17,175 bases of DNA from Moraxellaceae bacterium (lineage in GTDB: Bacteria; Pseudomonadota; Gammaproteobacteria; Pseudomonadales; Moraxellaceae): contig JAUXNL010000140.1 in NCBI GenBank assembly GCA_030684415.1, positions 1 through 17,175 of the forward strand, in the 5' to 3' direction. The position numbers and the translations under genes were made by a program. Below, piece by piece: positions 8,120 through 14,908 of the stretch. Within the stretch, counting starts at the first letter, position 1. The number at the start of each line of letters is the position of its first letter. The notes under the pieces were generated by a model. That model searched no databases. It saw nothing but the letters and a program-made list of their open reading frames with translations, and had not been told where the DNA came from.

Positions 8120-8132
8120 GGCACGACGTGCC
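8120..8132. repeat. Short inverted repeat after Hint gene 1
   Basis: GGCACG-A-CGTGCC is a perfect odd-length palindrome followed by TTATTTTG, 30 bp after the stop of Hint gene 1. It could be an operator or a weak terminator. The stem is short. Confidence 0.3.
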
Positions 8133-8284
8133 TTATTTTGAGTGGGGACGCCAATCAAGATTCTTCTCGGTAGTGTTTTTGGGGCGGTCAATTACAGCGC
8201 TTTCAAAAAGCCTTGCTTTGCAAAAACTGATCAACATATGAATGATGCAGGACGAATGTGCGTTGAGGTGCAGGAGCATACGCG

Positions 8285-9115
8285 ATGGGGCCAGGTGATG
8301 ATGGAAATATTCGGCGGGCTGCCAGTGGTTTCTTTTCGGGAACATTGGTGCATACCAAAGAAGGGTTGATGCCGATTGAAAAGATAAAGGTGGGCGACTG
8401 GGTGCTGTCCAAGCCGGAGTCAGGCGAGGGCGAAGTCAGCTACAAGCGAGTGGTGAATACCTTCGAGTTTGATGACAAAGAAGTGTGGTTTGTGTCGTAT
8501 AGATGGGACGTAAAATTAAAGCCGAAAGAAGAGTGGGGCGACGGGTTTGCTATAGTTACCGGGAATCATCCATTCTGGGTGGTTTATGAGTCGAGCTTCG
8601 AAGAATTCGATGAAGACCATGAGCCTGTTTTGGTAAATCGCTGGATGCGTGCCGATCAATTGACGGGCGATGAAACGGTATTGTTGGCTGATGGAAGCTT
8701 GGCTTGCCTGATTCGAGTTCAAAAGATATATAAAACACCATATGAAGGAATTGGTTGGCTTGAGTTCGATGAAGAGGGTTACGGCCCTGTGATTGATTTG
8801 CGTGGAGATAAGGCTTTTGCTCCGTTGCTTGGAAATCGCACTGCGGCGTATTTTTCGAAGGTAGAAAACGACTTTTATGGCTATCGTGTTGGGAATAATA
8901 GAGTTAAAAAACCAATATATAATCCGTTGTTAGAGTATGGTGTTTCTTACGACGAAATGGGTGGAGTGGAAAACCGAGACTTTTGTTTTGGCAATATGGA
9001 TAATCGCTTTTATAGAGCTAAAGTTTACAACATCGAAGTGGGGGATAATCACACCTATTTTGTTGATGCGCCAGGTGTATGGAGTCACAACACCGGCTTT
9101 ATATCGAAAGGTTGA
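8285..9115 (+). CDS. Stand-alone Hint-domain protein, copy 2 (pretoxin-Hint-like)
   Basis: The protein has 276 residues and is co-linear with copy 1. It is almost identical up to residue ~72, then conserved with many substitutions and a few small insertions (for example near residues 73-80 and 108-113). Block B is T92-H95 in VTGNHPFWVV. The C-terminal block is VYNIEVGDNHTYFVDAPGVWSHN, ending with H268-N269 followed by T270, so this copy keeps the His-Asn pair and a hydroxyl residue at +1. The block-A nucleophile position is again Gly (G15). Only seven residues follow the Hint fold (TGFISKG), so no toxin domain is attached. AGGAG at 8272-8276 sits 8 nt before ATG 8285. The 194-bp spacer from copy 1 could hold its own promoter or be transcribed through. 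Cytoplasmic location is expected. The function is unknown. Confidence 0.85.
   Translation: MGPGDDGNIRRAASGFFSGTLVHTKEGLMPIEKIKVGDWVLSKPESGEGEVSYKRVVNTFEFDDKEVWFVSYRWDVKLKPKEEWGDGFAIVTGNHPFWVVYESSFEEFDEDHEPVLVNRWMRADQLTGDETVLLADGSLACLIRVQKIYKTPYEGIGWLEFDEEGYGPVIDLRGDKAFAPLLGNRTAAYFSKVENDFYGYRVGNNRVKKPIYNPLLEYGVSYDEMGGVENRDFCFGNMDNRFYRAKVYNIEVGDNHTYFVDAPGVWSHNTGFISKG
8294..8418 (+). repeat. Near-identical direct repeat, copy 2 (5' end of Hint gene 2)
   Basis: This is the partner of the repeat at 7281-7405, with two mismatches over 125 bp. The repeat begins only ~9 bp after the start codon, and the leaders upstream of it are not similar beyond the ribosome binding site. Confidence 0.9.
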
Positions 9116-9116
9116 A

Positions 9117-9245
9117 ATGGCACTTCCTCGTATTTTCGCTGATTATCCAGTTGGAGGGCAGCCGGCCATAAAAGTTTTGGCTGCGCCACTGCTTTATGTC
9201 TGCCGCAGACAAGAGAGTCTCCGCAGGCTTTTGGCTTTGAAGTAA
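9117..9245 (+). CDS. Possible 42-residue small ORF after Hint gene 2
   Basis: ATG 9117 lies one base after the stop of Hint gene 2. AAAGG (9107-9111) is 5 nt upstream, so translational coupling is possible. The peptide begins MALPRIFADYPVGG and contains a Cys and several Arg (LYVCRRQESLRRLLALK). I recognise no family. It could be a chance frame. Its position directly after the Hint pair is the only reason to list it. Confidence 0.3.
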   Translation: MALPRIFADYPVGGQPAIKVLAAPLLYVCRRQESLRRLLALK

Positions 9246-9281
9246 AATTTTCTCAACCTCTACACTATGCAGGATGCACGT

Positions 9282-9944
9282 ATGTCGAAATGGATGAAGG
9301 TTTTGTTGTTGTCGATTTTCTTTATTGCCACGTCCATGCTGACTGTCTCGCAATATGGTATCGAGAAAAAATATTCGCTTCATGGTCGGCAGGCCGTCGC
9401 CACCGTCGATGAGATTCGGTTTGTTGAGCAAGCGCGGCCCTCGGGGCAGAGGCCGCGCTTGTTTGACTCCGCTGATGACCGGACAGAAAAGTATAGGAGT
9501 GCGCTGGCGGTGCTGTCTTATGTGAACAGGGATGGCGTGTTGGTGACATTCGAGAAAAGCCTGTCTGAAAGCGAGCGGAGTTTGTTGGCCAAGCAGGGCA
9601 GTCACCCGATTGAGTACATTTCATTTGAGCGGAACTCCGAGCGATTTCCGGAGTCGTGGCCAAAATTTTTGGTCATTTTAGGGGGCGTGTCTTTTATATC
9701 GCTTCTGCTCTTGATTCGTGTCGTCAGAACGCCATCGGAGGTGGATGACGATGATGATGCTCCCACGCCTGCCTTTATGGCCTGGCCGCTTCGAGGGGGA
9801 CTCTTGTTGATGGCCGTAGGTGGCGTATCGGCTGGCGTTATTGGGGTGTTGACCAGCTCGTCACCGGGGGCTGATGACTTCTTTGTGCTGGGCGCTGGCA
9901 TCGCATGCGGTTGGGCATTCTTCAAGTCTCTAAGCATGCGCTAG
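9282..9944 (+). CDS. Membrane protein with DUF3592-like extracytoplasmic region
   Basis: The protein has 220 residues. A transmembrane helix at ~6-26 is followed by a ~100-residue polar region that looks extracytoplasmic. It has the pattern of DUF3592-like domains: GRQAVATVDEIRF, a strand LAVLSYVNRDGVLVTFEK, and a second strand HPIEYISFERNSERF. A second helix (~131-150), an acidic stretch DDDDD near 157-161, and two more helices (~168-190 and ~195-215) complete it. ATG 9282 is chosen because AGGA (9271-9274) lies 7 nt upstream; ATG 9267, in frame, has no such site. The function is unknown. It lies on the same strand as the Hint genes, 166 bp after copy 2, and could be part of the same unit, but its base composition is closer to the core genes. 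Confidence 0.75.
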   Translation: MSKWMKVLLLSIFFIATSMLTVSQYGIEKKYSLHGRQAVATVDEIRFVEQARPSGQRPRLFDSADDRTEKYRSALAVLSYVNRDGVLVTFEKSLSESERSLLAKQGSHPIEYISFERNSERFPESWPKFLVILGGVSFISLLLLIRVVRTPSEVDDDDDAPTPAFMAWPLRGGLLLMAVGGVSAGVIGVLTSSSPGADDFFVLGAGIACGWAFFKSLSMR

Positions 9945-10047
9945 TAGTGCCCGGCGTATTTTCTAAAAGGGCGCGCCAGCCCGGTGGGGTGGGTAGTCAA
10001 TCGGCTGGTGGCCTGTCTTCCCGCAAATGGGGGGCCGAGGTCAGTCC

Positions 10048-10797
10048 TTATCTCCGATCAAAACTGAATTCGCTGCGCTCACCCGTGCCTTCCGGTGTAA
10101 ACGTCTGCTCGGCAAACCGTATGCGTTGCTGGCCCGCCAGCACCACGGTGGAGCAGCGCGTGCCGTAGCCGCCCGACCGGATGAATGGCGGTGACAGCAT
10201 CCGCTCCATGGCAAGGCCAACGCCGGTGTTCGGCAATTCGTCGTCGGGCGCGGCGCGGTCGTCTGCCAGCAGCGAGAACAGTGCGGTGGTCGAGGGGGCG
10301 CCCAACATCCCGGCAAGGCCGTCGCGTGCGCGCTGCACCTTGGGCCAGGGCGTGTTGAACAGGTGGTTGCTGAGGGCGTGTACGCCTGGCGCGACGGCCT
10401 CGGGCGCGGCAGCACGATTGCTCACCCACCAGAGGTTGTCCCTATCACCCACCAGCAGGTTGAAGCCGCTGTAATCGGTGCCCGTGGAGGCGATGGCCGC
10501 GGCGTAGTCCTGCGGGCTGTCGTGGCCCTCCAGAAAGCCGCTGACCAGCAGCCCGCGTGAACGGCGGCCTTGCGGGGCACCCGGTTCGCGCACATTGGTC
10601 AGTGCGGCGAAGCGGCCGTGCCGGGTGATGCCGAGCCAGGTGCCGCCAGCAGCAAGGTCGCGCCCGGCAAGCACATCGGGCGCTCCTTCCCAGAAGCGGG
10701 CGGGGGTGGTGGGACGGTGATGGAACTCGTCGCGGTTGGCGGCAACGATCAGCGGGTAGTCAGGGTTGGCCTGCCAGGCCAGGGCAATCAGGCACAT
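10048..10797 (-). CDS. NRDE/TANGO2-family protein
   Basis: The protein has 249 residues. It begins MCLI, and the family signature NRDE is at residues 21-24 (IVAANRDEFHHRP), followed by VLAGRDLAAGGTWLGITRHGRFAALTNVREP. These are hallmarks of the NRDE (formerly DUF833) family, related to eukaryotic TANGO2. The conserved second-residue Cys and fold suggest an Ntn-hydrolase relationship. TANGO2-type proteins have been linked to haem or lipid handling, but the bacterial role is not settled. ATG 10797 is supported by AAGGAG a few bases upstream. It is divergent from lgt across ~200 bp. Bacterial NRDE genes occur near lgt in several pseudomonads as I recall, so this position may be ancestral. Confidence 0.9.
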   Translation of the reverse strand: MCLIALAWQANPDYPLIVAANRDEFHHRPTTPARFWEGAPDVLAGRDLAAGGTWLGITRHGRFAALTNVREPGAPQGRRSRGLLVSGFLEGHDSPQDYAAAIASTGTDYSGFNLLVGDRDNLWWVSNRAAAPEAVAPGVHALSNHLFNTPWPKVQRARDGLAGMLGAPSTTALFSLLADDRAAPDDELPNTGVGLAMERMLSPPFIRSGGYGTRCSTVVLAGQQRIRFAEQTFTPEGTGERSEFSFDRR

Positions 10798-10971
10798 GGG
10801 GGACTCCTTGCGGGTTCAAGGGAGTGTTTCTCTCTATCCGGCACCGGCTGGCGCTGAGGTCGAGGCCTGTTGCTGGCGGTTCTAGCGGCCTGCAAGCGGG
10901 TGCCCGGTAACACAATCGGCGGTTCATTCGGCGCCCGCGCCATGGGAGAATCCGGGCCTTGCTGATCGCCG

Positions 10972-10987
10972 GCGCCCGTTCGGGCGC
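10972..10987 (+). repeat. Hairpin just before the lgt ribosome binding site
   Basis: GCGCCC and GGGCGC pair around a GTTC loop and end 1 nt before the AAGGAA ribosome binding site of lgt. In mRNA this hairpin would sit at the edge of the ribosome footprint and could reduce initiation, or it may simply stabilise the 5' end. Confidence 0.4.
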
Positions 10988-10988
10988 A

Positions 10989-10994
10989 AAGGAA
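10989..10994 (+). promoter_or_regulatory. Ribosome binding site of lgt (supports a TTG start)
   Basis: AAGGAA is 5 nt before TTG 11000. No in-frame ATG lies near the conserved N-terminus, and the sequence after TTG matches Pseudomonas Lgt (LVYPHIDPVALSLGPL), so the rare TTG start is the best choice. Confidence 0.75.
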
Positions 10995-10999
10995 ATGCC

Positions 11000-11812
11000 T
11001 TGTTAGTTTATCCCCATATCGATCCTGTCGCCCTTTCGCTGGGCCCACTCAAGGTGCACTGGTACGGCTTGATGTACTTGGCCGGATTTGCCGCCGGCTA
11101 TGGCCTGGCGCGCTGGCGTGCCAAGCGCGCGGGTTGGAGTGCCGAGATGGTCTCCGACATGATTTTCTACATCGCCATGGGCGTGATTGTGGGCGGCCGC
11201 TTTGGCTATGTGCTGTTTTACGGCTTTGACCGGCTGGTGAGTGATCCGCTCTGGGCCATTCGCGTGTGGGAAGGCGGCATGAGTTTCCATGGCGGCCTGC
11301 TGGGTGTGCTGGTGGCCATGGGGCTGTTTGCGCGGCAGTACAAACTGAACTGGTTTGATGTGATGGATTTTGTGGCGCCGCTGGTGCCGCCCGGCATTTT
11401 CTTCGGGCGCATGGGTAATTTCATCGGCGGCGAATTATGGGGTCGGCCGGTGGTCGATCAGAACTACCCGCTGGCGATGGTGTTTCCGCATGTCGACAAT
11501 CTGGCGCGGCATCCATCGCAGTTGTACGAGGCGGTGCTGGAGGGGCTGCTGCTGTTTGCGCTGCTGTGGTGGTACTCGGCAAAGCCGCGGCCACGCATGG
11601 CGGTCGGTGCGCTGTTCCTGACCGGTTATGGTGTAGCGCGGTTTACGGTCGAATTTTTCCGTCAGCCCGATGCCGACAAAGGCTTCATCCTGTTTGACTG
11701 GATGACCATGGGCCAGATTCTGACTGTGCCTATGATTCTGGGTGGCTTGGTAGTTTTGCTGGTGGCCTACCGCAACGAGCGGCTGAACCAGAAGGGGGGA
11801 CAACTGTCGTGA
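11000..11812 (+). CDS. lgt: Phosphatidylglycerol-prolipoprotein diacylglyceryl transferase
   Basis: The protein has 270 residues with about seven transmembrane helices. Family motifs are in order: LKVHWYGLMYL, GGRFGYVLFY, RVWEGGMSFHGGLLGV with H97, the Lgt signature GRMGNFIGGELWGR (R137, N140), RHPSQLYE, and VEFFRQPDAD with R221. These match the essential His, Arg and Asn positions of E. coli Lgt. It transfers diacylglyceryl from phosphatidylglycerol to the lipobox cysteine of prelipoproteins at the inner membrane, the first step of lipoprotein maturation. It starts with TTG. Its stop overlaps the thyA GTG by 4 bp, so the two are translationally coupled, as in many proteobacteria. The lipoprotein encoded at 16346-16786 is one expected substrate. 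Confidence 0.97.
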   Translation: MLVYPHIDPVALSLGPLKVHWYGLMYLAGFAAGYGLARWRAKRAGWSAEMVSDMIFYIAMGVIVGGRFGYVLFYGFDRLVSDPLWAIRVWEGGMSFHGGLLGVLVAMGLFARQYKLNWFDVMDFVAPLVPPGIFFGRMGNFIGGELWGRPVVDQNYPLAMVFPHVDNLARHPSQLYEAVLEGLLLFALLWWYSAKPRPRMAVGALFLTGYGVARFTVEFFRQPDADKGFILFDWMTMGQILTVPMILGGLVVLLVAYRNERLNQKGGQLS

Positions 11813-12603
11813 AGCAATATCTGGATTTCATGCGTCATGTGCGTGAGCACGGCACCTTCAAGTCGGATCGCACCGGCACCGGTACGTATTCGGTGTTCGG
11901 TTACCAGATGCGTTTCAATCTGGCGGATGGTTTTCCGGTGCTGACCACCAAAAAGCTGCACCTCAAGTCCATCATCCATGAGCTGTTGTGGTTCCTGAAG
12001 GGCGAAACCAATATCCGCTATCTCAAGGAAAACGGCGTGTCCATCTGGGATGAATGGGCGGATGAGAGCGGCAACCTCGGCCCGGTCTACGGTTCGCAGT
12101 GGCGTTCCTGGCCGACGGCGGATGGTCGGCATATCGACCAGATCACGCAGGTCATCGAGCAGATAAAGGCGACGCCCGATTCGCGCCGGCTGATTGTGTC
12201 GGCGTGGAATGTCGGTGAGATAAGCAATATGGCGCTGCCGCCCTGCCATGCGTTTTTCCAGTTTTATGTTGCTGACGGCAAGCTCTCCTGCCAGCTCTAC
12301 CAGCGCAGTGCCGATATTTTCTTAGGCGTGCCCTTCAATATCGCCAGCTATGCCTTGCTGACCTTGATGGTGGCGCAGGTCTGCGATTTGCAGCCCGGCG
12401 AGTTTGTCTGGACGGGTGGCGATTGCCACTTGTACAGCAATCATCTGGAGCAGGCCGACTTGCAGCTTTCGCGTGAGCCGAAGGCGTTGCCGACACTGCG
12501 CATCAACCCGGATGTCCGAAATATTTTCGATTTTGTTTTCGACGATTTCACGCTCGAAGGCTATGAGCACCATCCGCACATCAAGGCGCCGGTCGCCATT
12601 TAG
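11809..12603 (+). CDS. thyA: Thymidylate synthase
   Basis: The protein has 264 residues, exactly the E. coli ThyA length. The dUMP-binding and catalytic segment ALPPCHAFFQFYV puts the nucleophile at C146. RSADIFLGVPFNIASYALL and the folate-side C-terminus IKAPVAI are also intact. It makes dTMP from dUMP with 5,10-methylene-tetrahydrofolate and releases dihydrofolate. It starts with GTG inside the lgt stop (GTGA overlap), with the purine-rich AAGGGGGGA 8 nt upstream. folA follows ~90 bp later on the same strand and recycles the dihydrofolate, so the cluster forms a functional unit. Confidence 0.98.
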   Translation: MKQYLDFMRHVREHGTFKSDRTGTGTYSVFGYQMRFNLADGFPVLTTKKLHLKSIIHELLWFLKGETNIRYLKENGVSIWDEWADESGNLGPVYGSQWRSWPTADGRHIDQITQVIEQIKATPDSRRLIVSAWNVGEISNMALPPCHAFFQFYVADGKLSCQLYQRSADIFLGVPFNIASYALLTLMVAQVCDLQPGEFVWTGGDCHLYSNHLEQADLQLSREPKALPTLRINPDVRNIFDFVFDDFTLEGYEHHPHIKAPVAI

Positions 12604-12690
12604 CGGCAGCTCTACGCTGTGCGAATGAATTCGCGCCTACAAAAGCGGCACCGCCAGGGTGCTGACCCTGCCTTATGAAGAACATTGAAA

Positions 12691-13212
12691 ATGCATGACG
12701 AAAAGCCCCGCCTTGCCTTGATTGCCGCCGTTGCTGAAAACGGCTGTATCGGCATCGACAACAAGCTGCCCTGGTATCTGCCGGAAGACCTCAAGTACTT
12801 CAAGTCGGTCACTAGTGGCAAAGCGGTGATCATGGGGCGCACGACATTTGATTCGCTTGGCCGTCCGCTGCCCAATCGCACCAATATCGTGATTACCCGC
12901 AATCCGTCGTATACCGCCCCTGAAGGGGTGCGCATCGTGCATTCGCTGGATGAGGCGCTGGTGCTGGCGGAGAGCGTTGCCTTCATTGATGGCAGTGACG
13001 AGGTGGTGATTATCGGCGGCGCGCAAATTTATGCCGAGGCGCTGCCAAAGGTTGACCGGCTGTATCTCACGGAAGTGAAAAAAAGCGTGCCGGGCGATGC
13101 GTTCTTTCCGGCCTGGAACAGGGCGGAATGGAAAGAAGTGGCGCGCGCCGAGCACCACTACGAACCTTCGCTGCTGGATTACGCGTTTGTGGTTTACGAA
13201 CGGCACGCTTGA
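12691..13212 (+). CDS. folA: Dihydrofolate reductase
   Basis: The protein has 173 residues. DHFR motifs: LIAAVAENGCIGIDNKLPWYLPEDLKYFK with W28 and D33 (equivalent to E. coli W22 and D27), KAVIMGRTTFDSLGRPLPNRTNIVIT for NADPH binding, and VVIIGGAQIYAEALPKVDRLYLTEV. It reduces dihydrofolate to tetrahydrofolate with NADPH and is the trimethoprim target. I chose ATG 12691. A TTG two codons upstream (12685) is also in frame, and a weak GAAG at 12677-12680 could serve either. It sits behind lgt-thyA, probably in the same transcript. A hexanucleotide tandem repeat begins directly at its stop codon. Confidence 0.96.
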   Translation: MHDEKPRLALIAAVAENGCIGIDNKLPWYLPEDLKYFKSVTSGKAVIMGRTTFDSLGRPLPNRTNIVITRNPSYTAPEGVRIVHSLDEALVLAESVAFIDGSDEVVIIGGAQIYAEALPKVDRLYLTEVKKSVPGDAFFPAWNRAEWKEVARAEHHYEPSLLDYAFVVYERHA

Positions 13213-13242
13213 GTGTCAGTGTCAGTGTCAGTGTCAGTGTCA
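13213..13242 (+). repeat. Hexanucleotide tandem repeat (GTGTCA)x5 at the folA stop
   Basis: Five perfect copies of GTGTCA begin one base after the folA TGA. The tract is just outside the coding sequence, in the 3' untranslated part. Perfect short tandem arrays are prone to slipped-strand changes in copy number. Confidence 0.95.
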
Positions 13243-13328
13243 GTTTGGCCCGGCCCCGATTGCCATGCGGCGGCGTGCAACTCTGTGTTTTCCGGATTGA
13301 CCTGATGTGATGACGAATTTTCATGACC

Positions 13329-13359
13329 AATAAAAACCGGCCAATGGCCGGTTTTTATT
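13329..13359. terminator. Bidirectional terminator between folA and nhaD-like gene
   Basis: A 14-bp perfect stem (AATAAAAACCGGCC with its complement) surrounds an AAT loop. The A-tract on one side and T-tract on the other make it a rho-independent terminator in both directions. It lies between the convergent folA and the minus-strand antiporter, 11 bp from the latter's stop. Confidence 0.93.
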
Positions 13360-13370
13360 GTACGCCAGCC

Positions 13371-14660
13371 TCAGTACCAGCCCAGCACTTCAAATTGCAG
13401 ATACCAGACACCGAGCGAGCCGAAGAAATTCACCAGAATCGCTGGCATGAAGCGCAAGTGCGCGCCGAAGGTGTAGGTCTTTTCGATACTCATGGCCATC
13501 ACGCCAGCCGCCGAGCCCACCACGGTGAGCGAGCCGCCAATACCCACCATCATCGCGTTCAGCGCCCACTGGCTCTGGCTCATCTCCGGGTTAGACATGA
13601 GTGCGGCGGCTTCCACGGGCACGTTGTCCATGATGCCGGATGCAATACCGAGCACCACATTCACAAAGGTCGGCGAGGTGTTTTCGAACAGCCAGGAAAT
13701 GTACGAGAGCCAGCCCACATGGTTCAGTGCCGACACCGCCGTGATGATGCCGATAAAGAACAGCAGCGTGTTCCACTCCACTTTTTGTATCTGGTCTTGC
13801 CAGGGAATCTCGATGCCTTTGCGGAACTGCAGCCACCAGGCATAGAGCACGACAAAGCCGAGGCCGCTACCGATGGCAAACTCGATGTCCACATGCAGCA
13901 CCATGTTCAGCACCACCGACGACACCACGGCGAGAATGCTGATGGCGGTCAGTCCGAGTCCGCCTGGTTTCAGCACCTCACGCGCGGTGGACACCTGGAT
14001 GAGTTCCTGGCTCTCGATGCGGTTCAGGTAGAAAAAGTGCAGGGTCAGTGCAGAGAGCAGCCAGCCGATGATGGCGGCGGGAATCAGCAGTAGTAGCCCG
14101 GCAATCGAAATCTTGCCCGCGAGCACCACCATGAGTGATGTCGATGTGCCCACAAACCAGATGCCGCTGTTCGACGACAGGATGATGTTGCACATGGCTA
14201 CACGCGTGTATTCCGGATTCACCGACAGCCGCTTGATCGATTTGCCGAAAATCATTGCGGTGGTGATGTTGTTCAGGAAGGGCGAGAGCACGGCGCAGAG
14301 CGCGCCGGAGGCCCAGAACATGCCACGCGCACCGAGACCGCGGTCGAGCAGGAACTGGTTGAGTGCGCCAAACACGTTCCGCTCGTTGAGCAGCTCGACA
14401 ATCATCCACATGAAGGCCATGAAGCCGATCAGCGCAAAGAGTTCGGCTTTGGTTTCATGCTGGGACTCGGCGAAGTGCTCGAAGCCGGCGGGATTGTAGA
14501 GGTAGTAATAAAGACCGATGACAGCAAGGCCGGTCATCATGAACAGCGCCGGCTTGAACTTGTCCATTTCCAGTTGCGCTTCAAACATGATCAGCGTCAT
14601 GCCGAGCAGGAAGATAGCCAGTACAGCGAGTCCGGCTGCACTGAACGGTTCGATCAACAT
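13371..14660 (-). CDS. NhaD-family sodium:proton antiporter paralogue with altered ion-site residues
   Basis: The protein has 429 residues and 11-13 predicted transmembrane helices in an inverted-repeat (ion transporter superfamily) layout. The second-half motifs are conserved: GIMDNVPVEAAAL (D345, N346) and GIGGSLTVVGSAAGVMAMS. In the first half the motifs are changed. Canonical LDNLTTT reads LNNITTA (N130 in place of Asp), and SPIGDVTTT reads WFVGTSTSL (T172 in place of Asp). Both Asp are kept in the divergent neighbour. NhaD proteins exchange Na+ or Li+ for H+ at alkaline pH. This copy may have changed coupling or substrate. Start at ATG 14660 gives MLIEPFSAAG, with GGAG 9 nt upstream; a longer frame adds 25 unrelated residues. 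Confidence 0.85.
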   Translation of the reverse strand: MLIEPFSAAGLAVLAIFLLGMTLIMFEAQLEMDKFKPALFMMTGLAVIGLYYYLYNPAGFEHFAESQHETKAELFALIGFMAFMWMIVELLNERNVFGALNQFLLDRGLGARGMFWASGALCAVLSPFLNNITTAMIFGKSIKRLSVNPEYTRVAMCNIILSSNSGIWFVGTSTSLMVVLAGKISIAGLLLLIPAAIIGWLLSALTLHFFYLNRIESQELIQVSTAREVLKPGGLGLTAISILAVVSSVVLNMVLHVDIEFAIGSGLGFVVLYAWWLQFRKGIEIPWQDQIQKVEWNTLLFFIGIITAVSALNHVGWLSYISWLFENTSPTFVNVVLGIASGIMDNVPVEAAALMSNPEMSQSQWALNAMMVGIGGSLTVVGSAAGVMAMSIEKTYTFGAHLRFMPAILVNFFGSLGVWYLQFEVLGWY

Positions 14661-14908
14661 GGGGAGAGGCTCCGCGAAGCGAAACCGGCGGCCGCCGGCG
14701 CCGGGCATTGTAAGGGCGCGGCAACAAGCGGCCATGGCGCCTCAGGCAATTTTTTGTGCGGACGAAATCTGGCCTGATTGATGCAGAGCAATAGGGTGTG
14801 CAGACGTCGCCGCCTTTGTCTGTTTCGGGTTGTGGCGGTCACAACCCTGTGCTTGAATCCGCGCCCGCAAGCCTCCTTCCCCTGTTCCTCCTGCTCTGGA
14901 CTGCAATC
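14661..14908. other. Intergenic region between the two divergent antiporter genes
   Basis: About 248 bases between divergent starts. The part near 14690-14705 is very GC-rich; an A/T-rich patch (14750-14760) is the most likely promoter location. In-frame upstream extensions exist for both genes but do not resemble the family N-termini. I see no riboswitch-like structure. Confidence 0.5.

Noticed and set aside
8142..8369. 75-codon frame between the Hint genes, overlapping the second
   Set aside because: The conserved part comes only from the DNA repeat that encodes the Hint start in another frame. In copy 1 the equivalent frame has stops just upstream.
7272..9115. Interpretation of the Hint genes as inteins or complete polymorphic toxins
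   Set aside because: No N- or C-extein of a host protein is present, the nucleophile position is Gly, and no toxin domain follows. There is also no repeat-rich carrier or secretion gene nearby.
13323..14093. 256-codon plus-strand frame opposite the NhaD paralogue
   Set aside because: It starts inside the terminator and has a His-rich shadow composition. The minus strand encodes conserved antiporter motifs.
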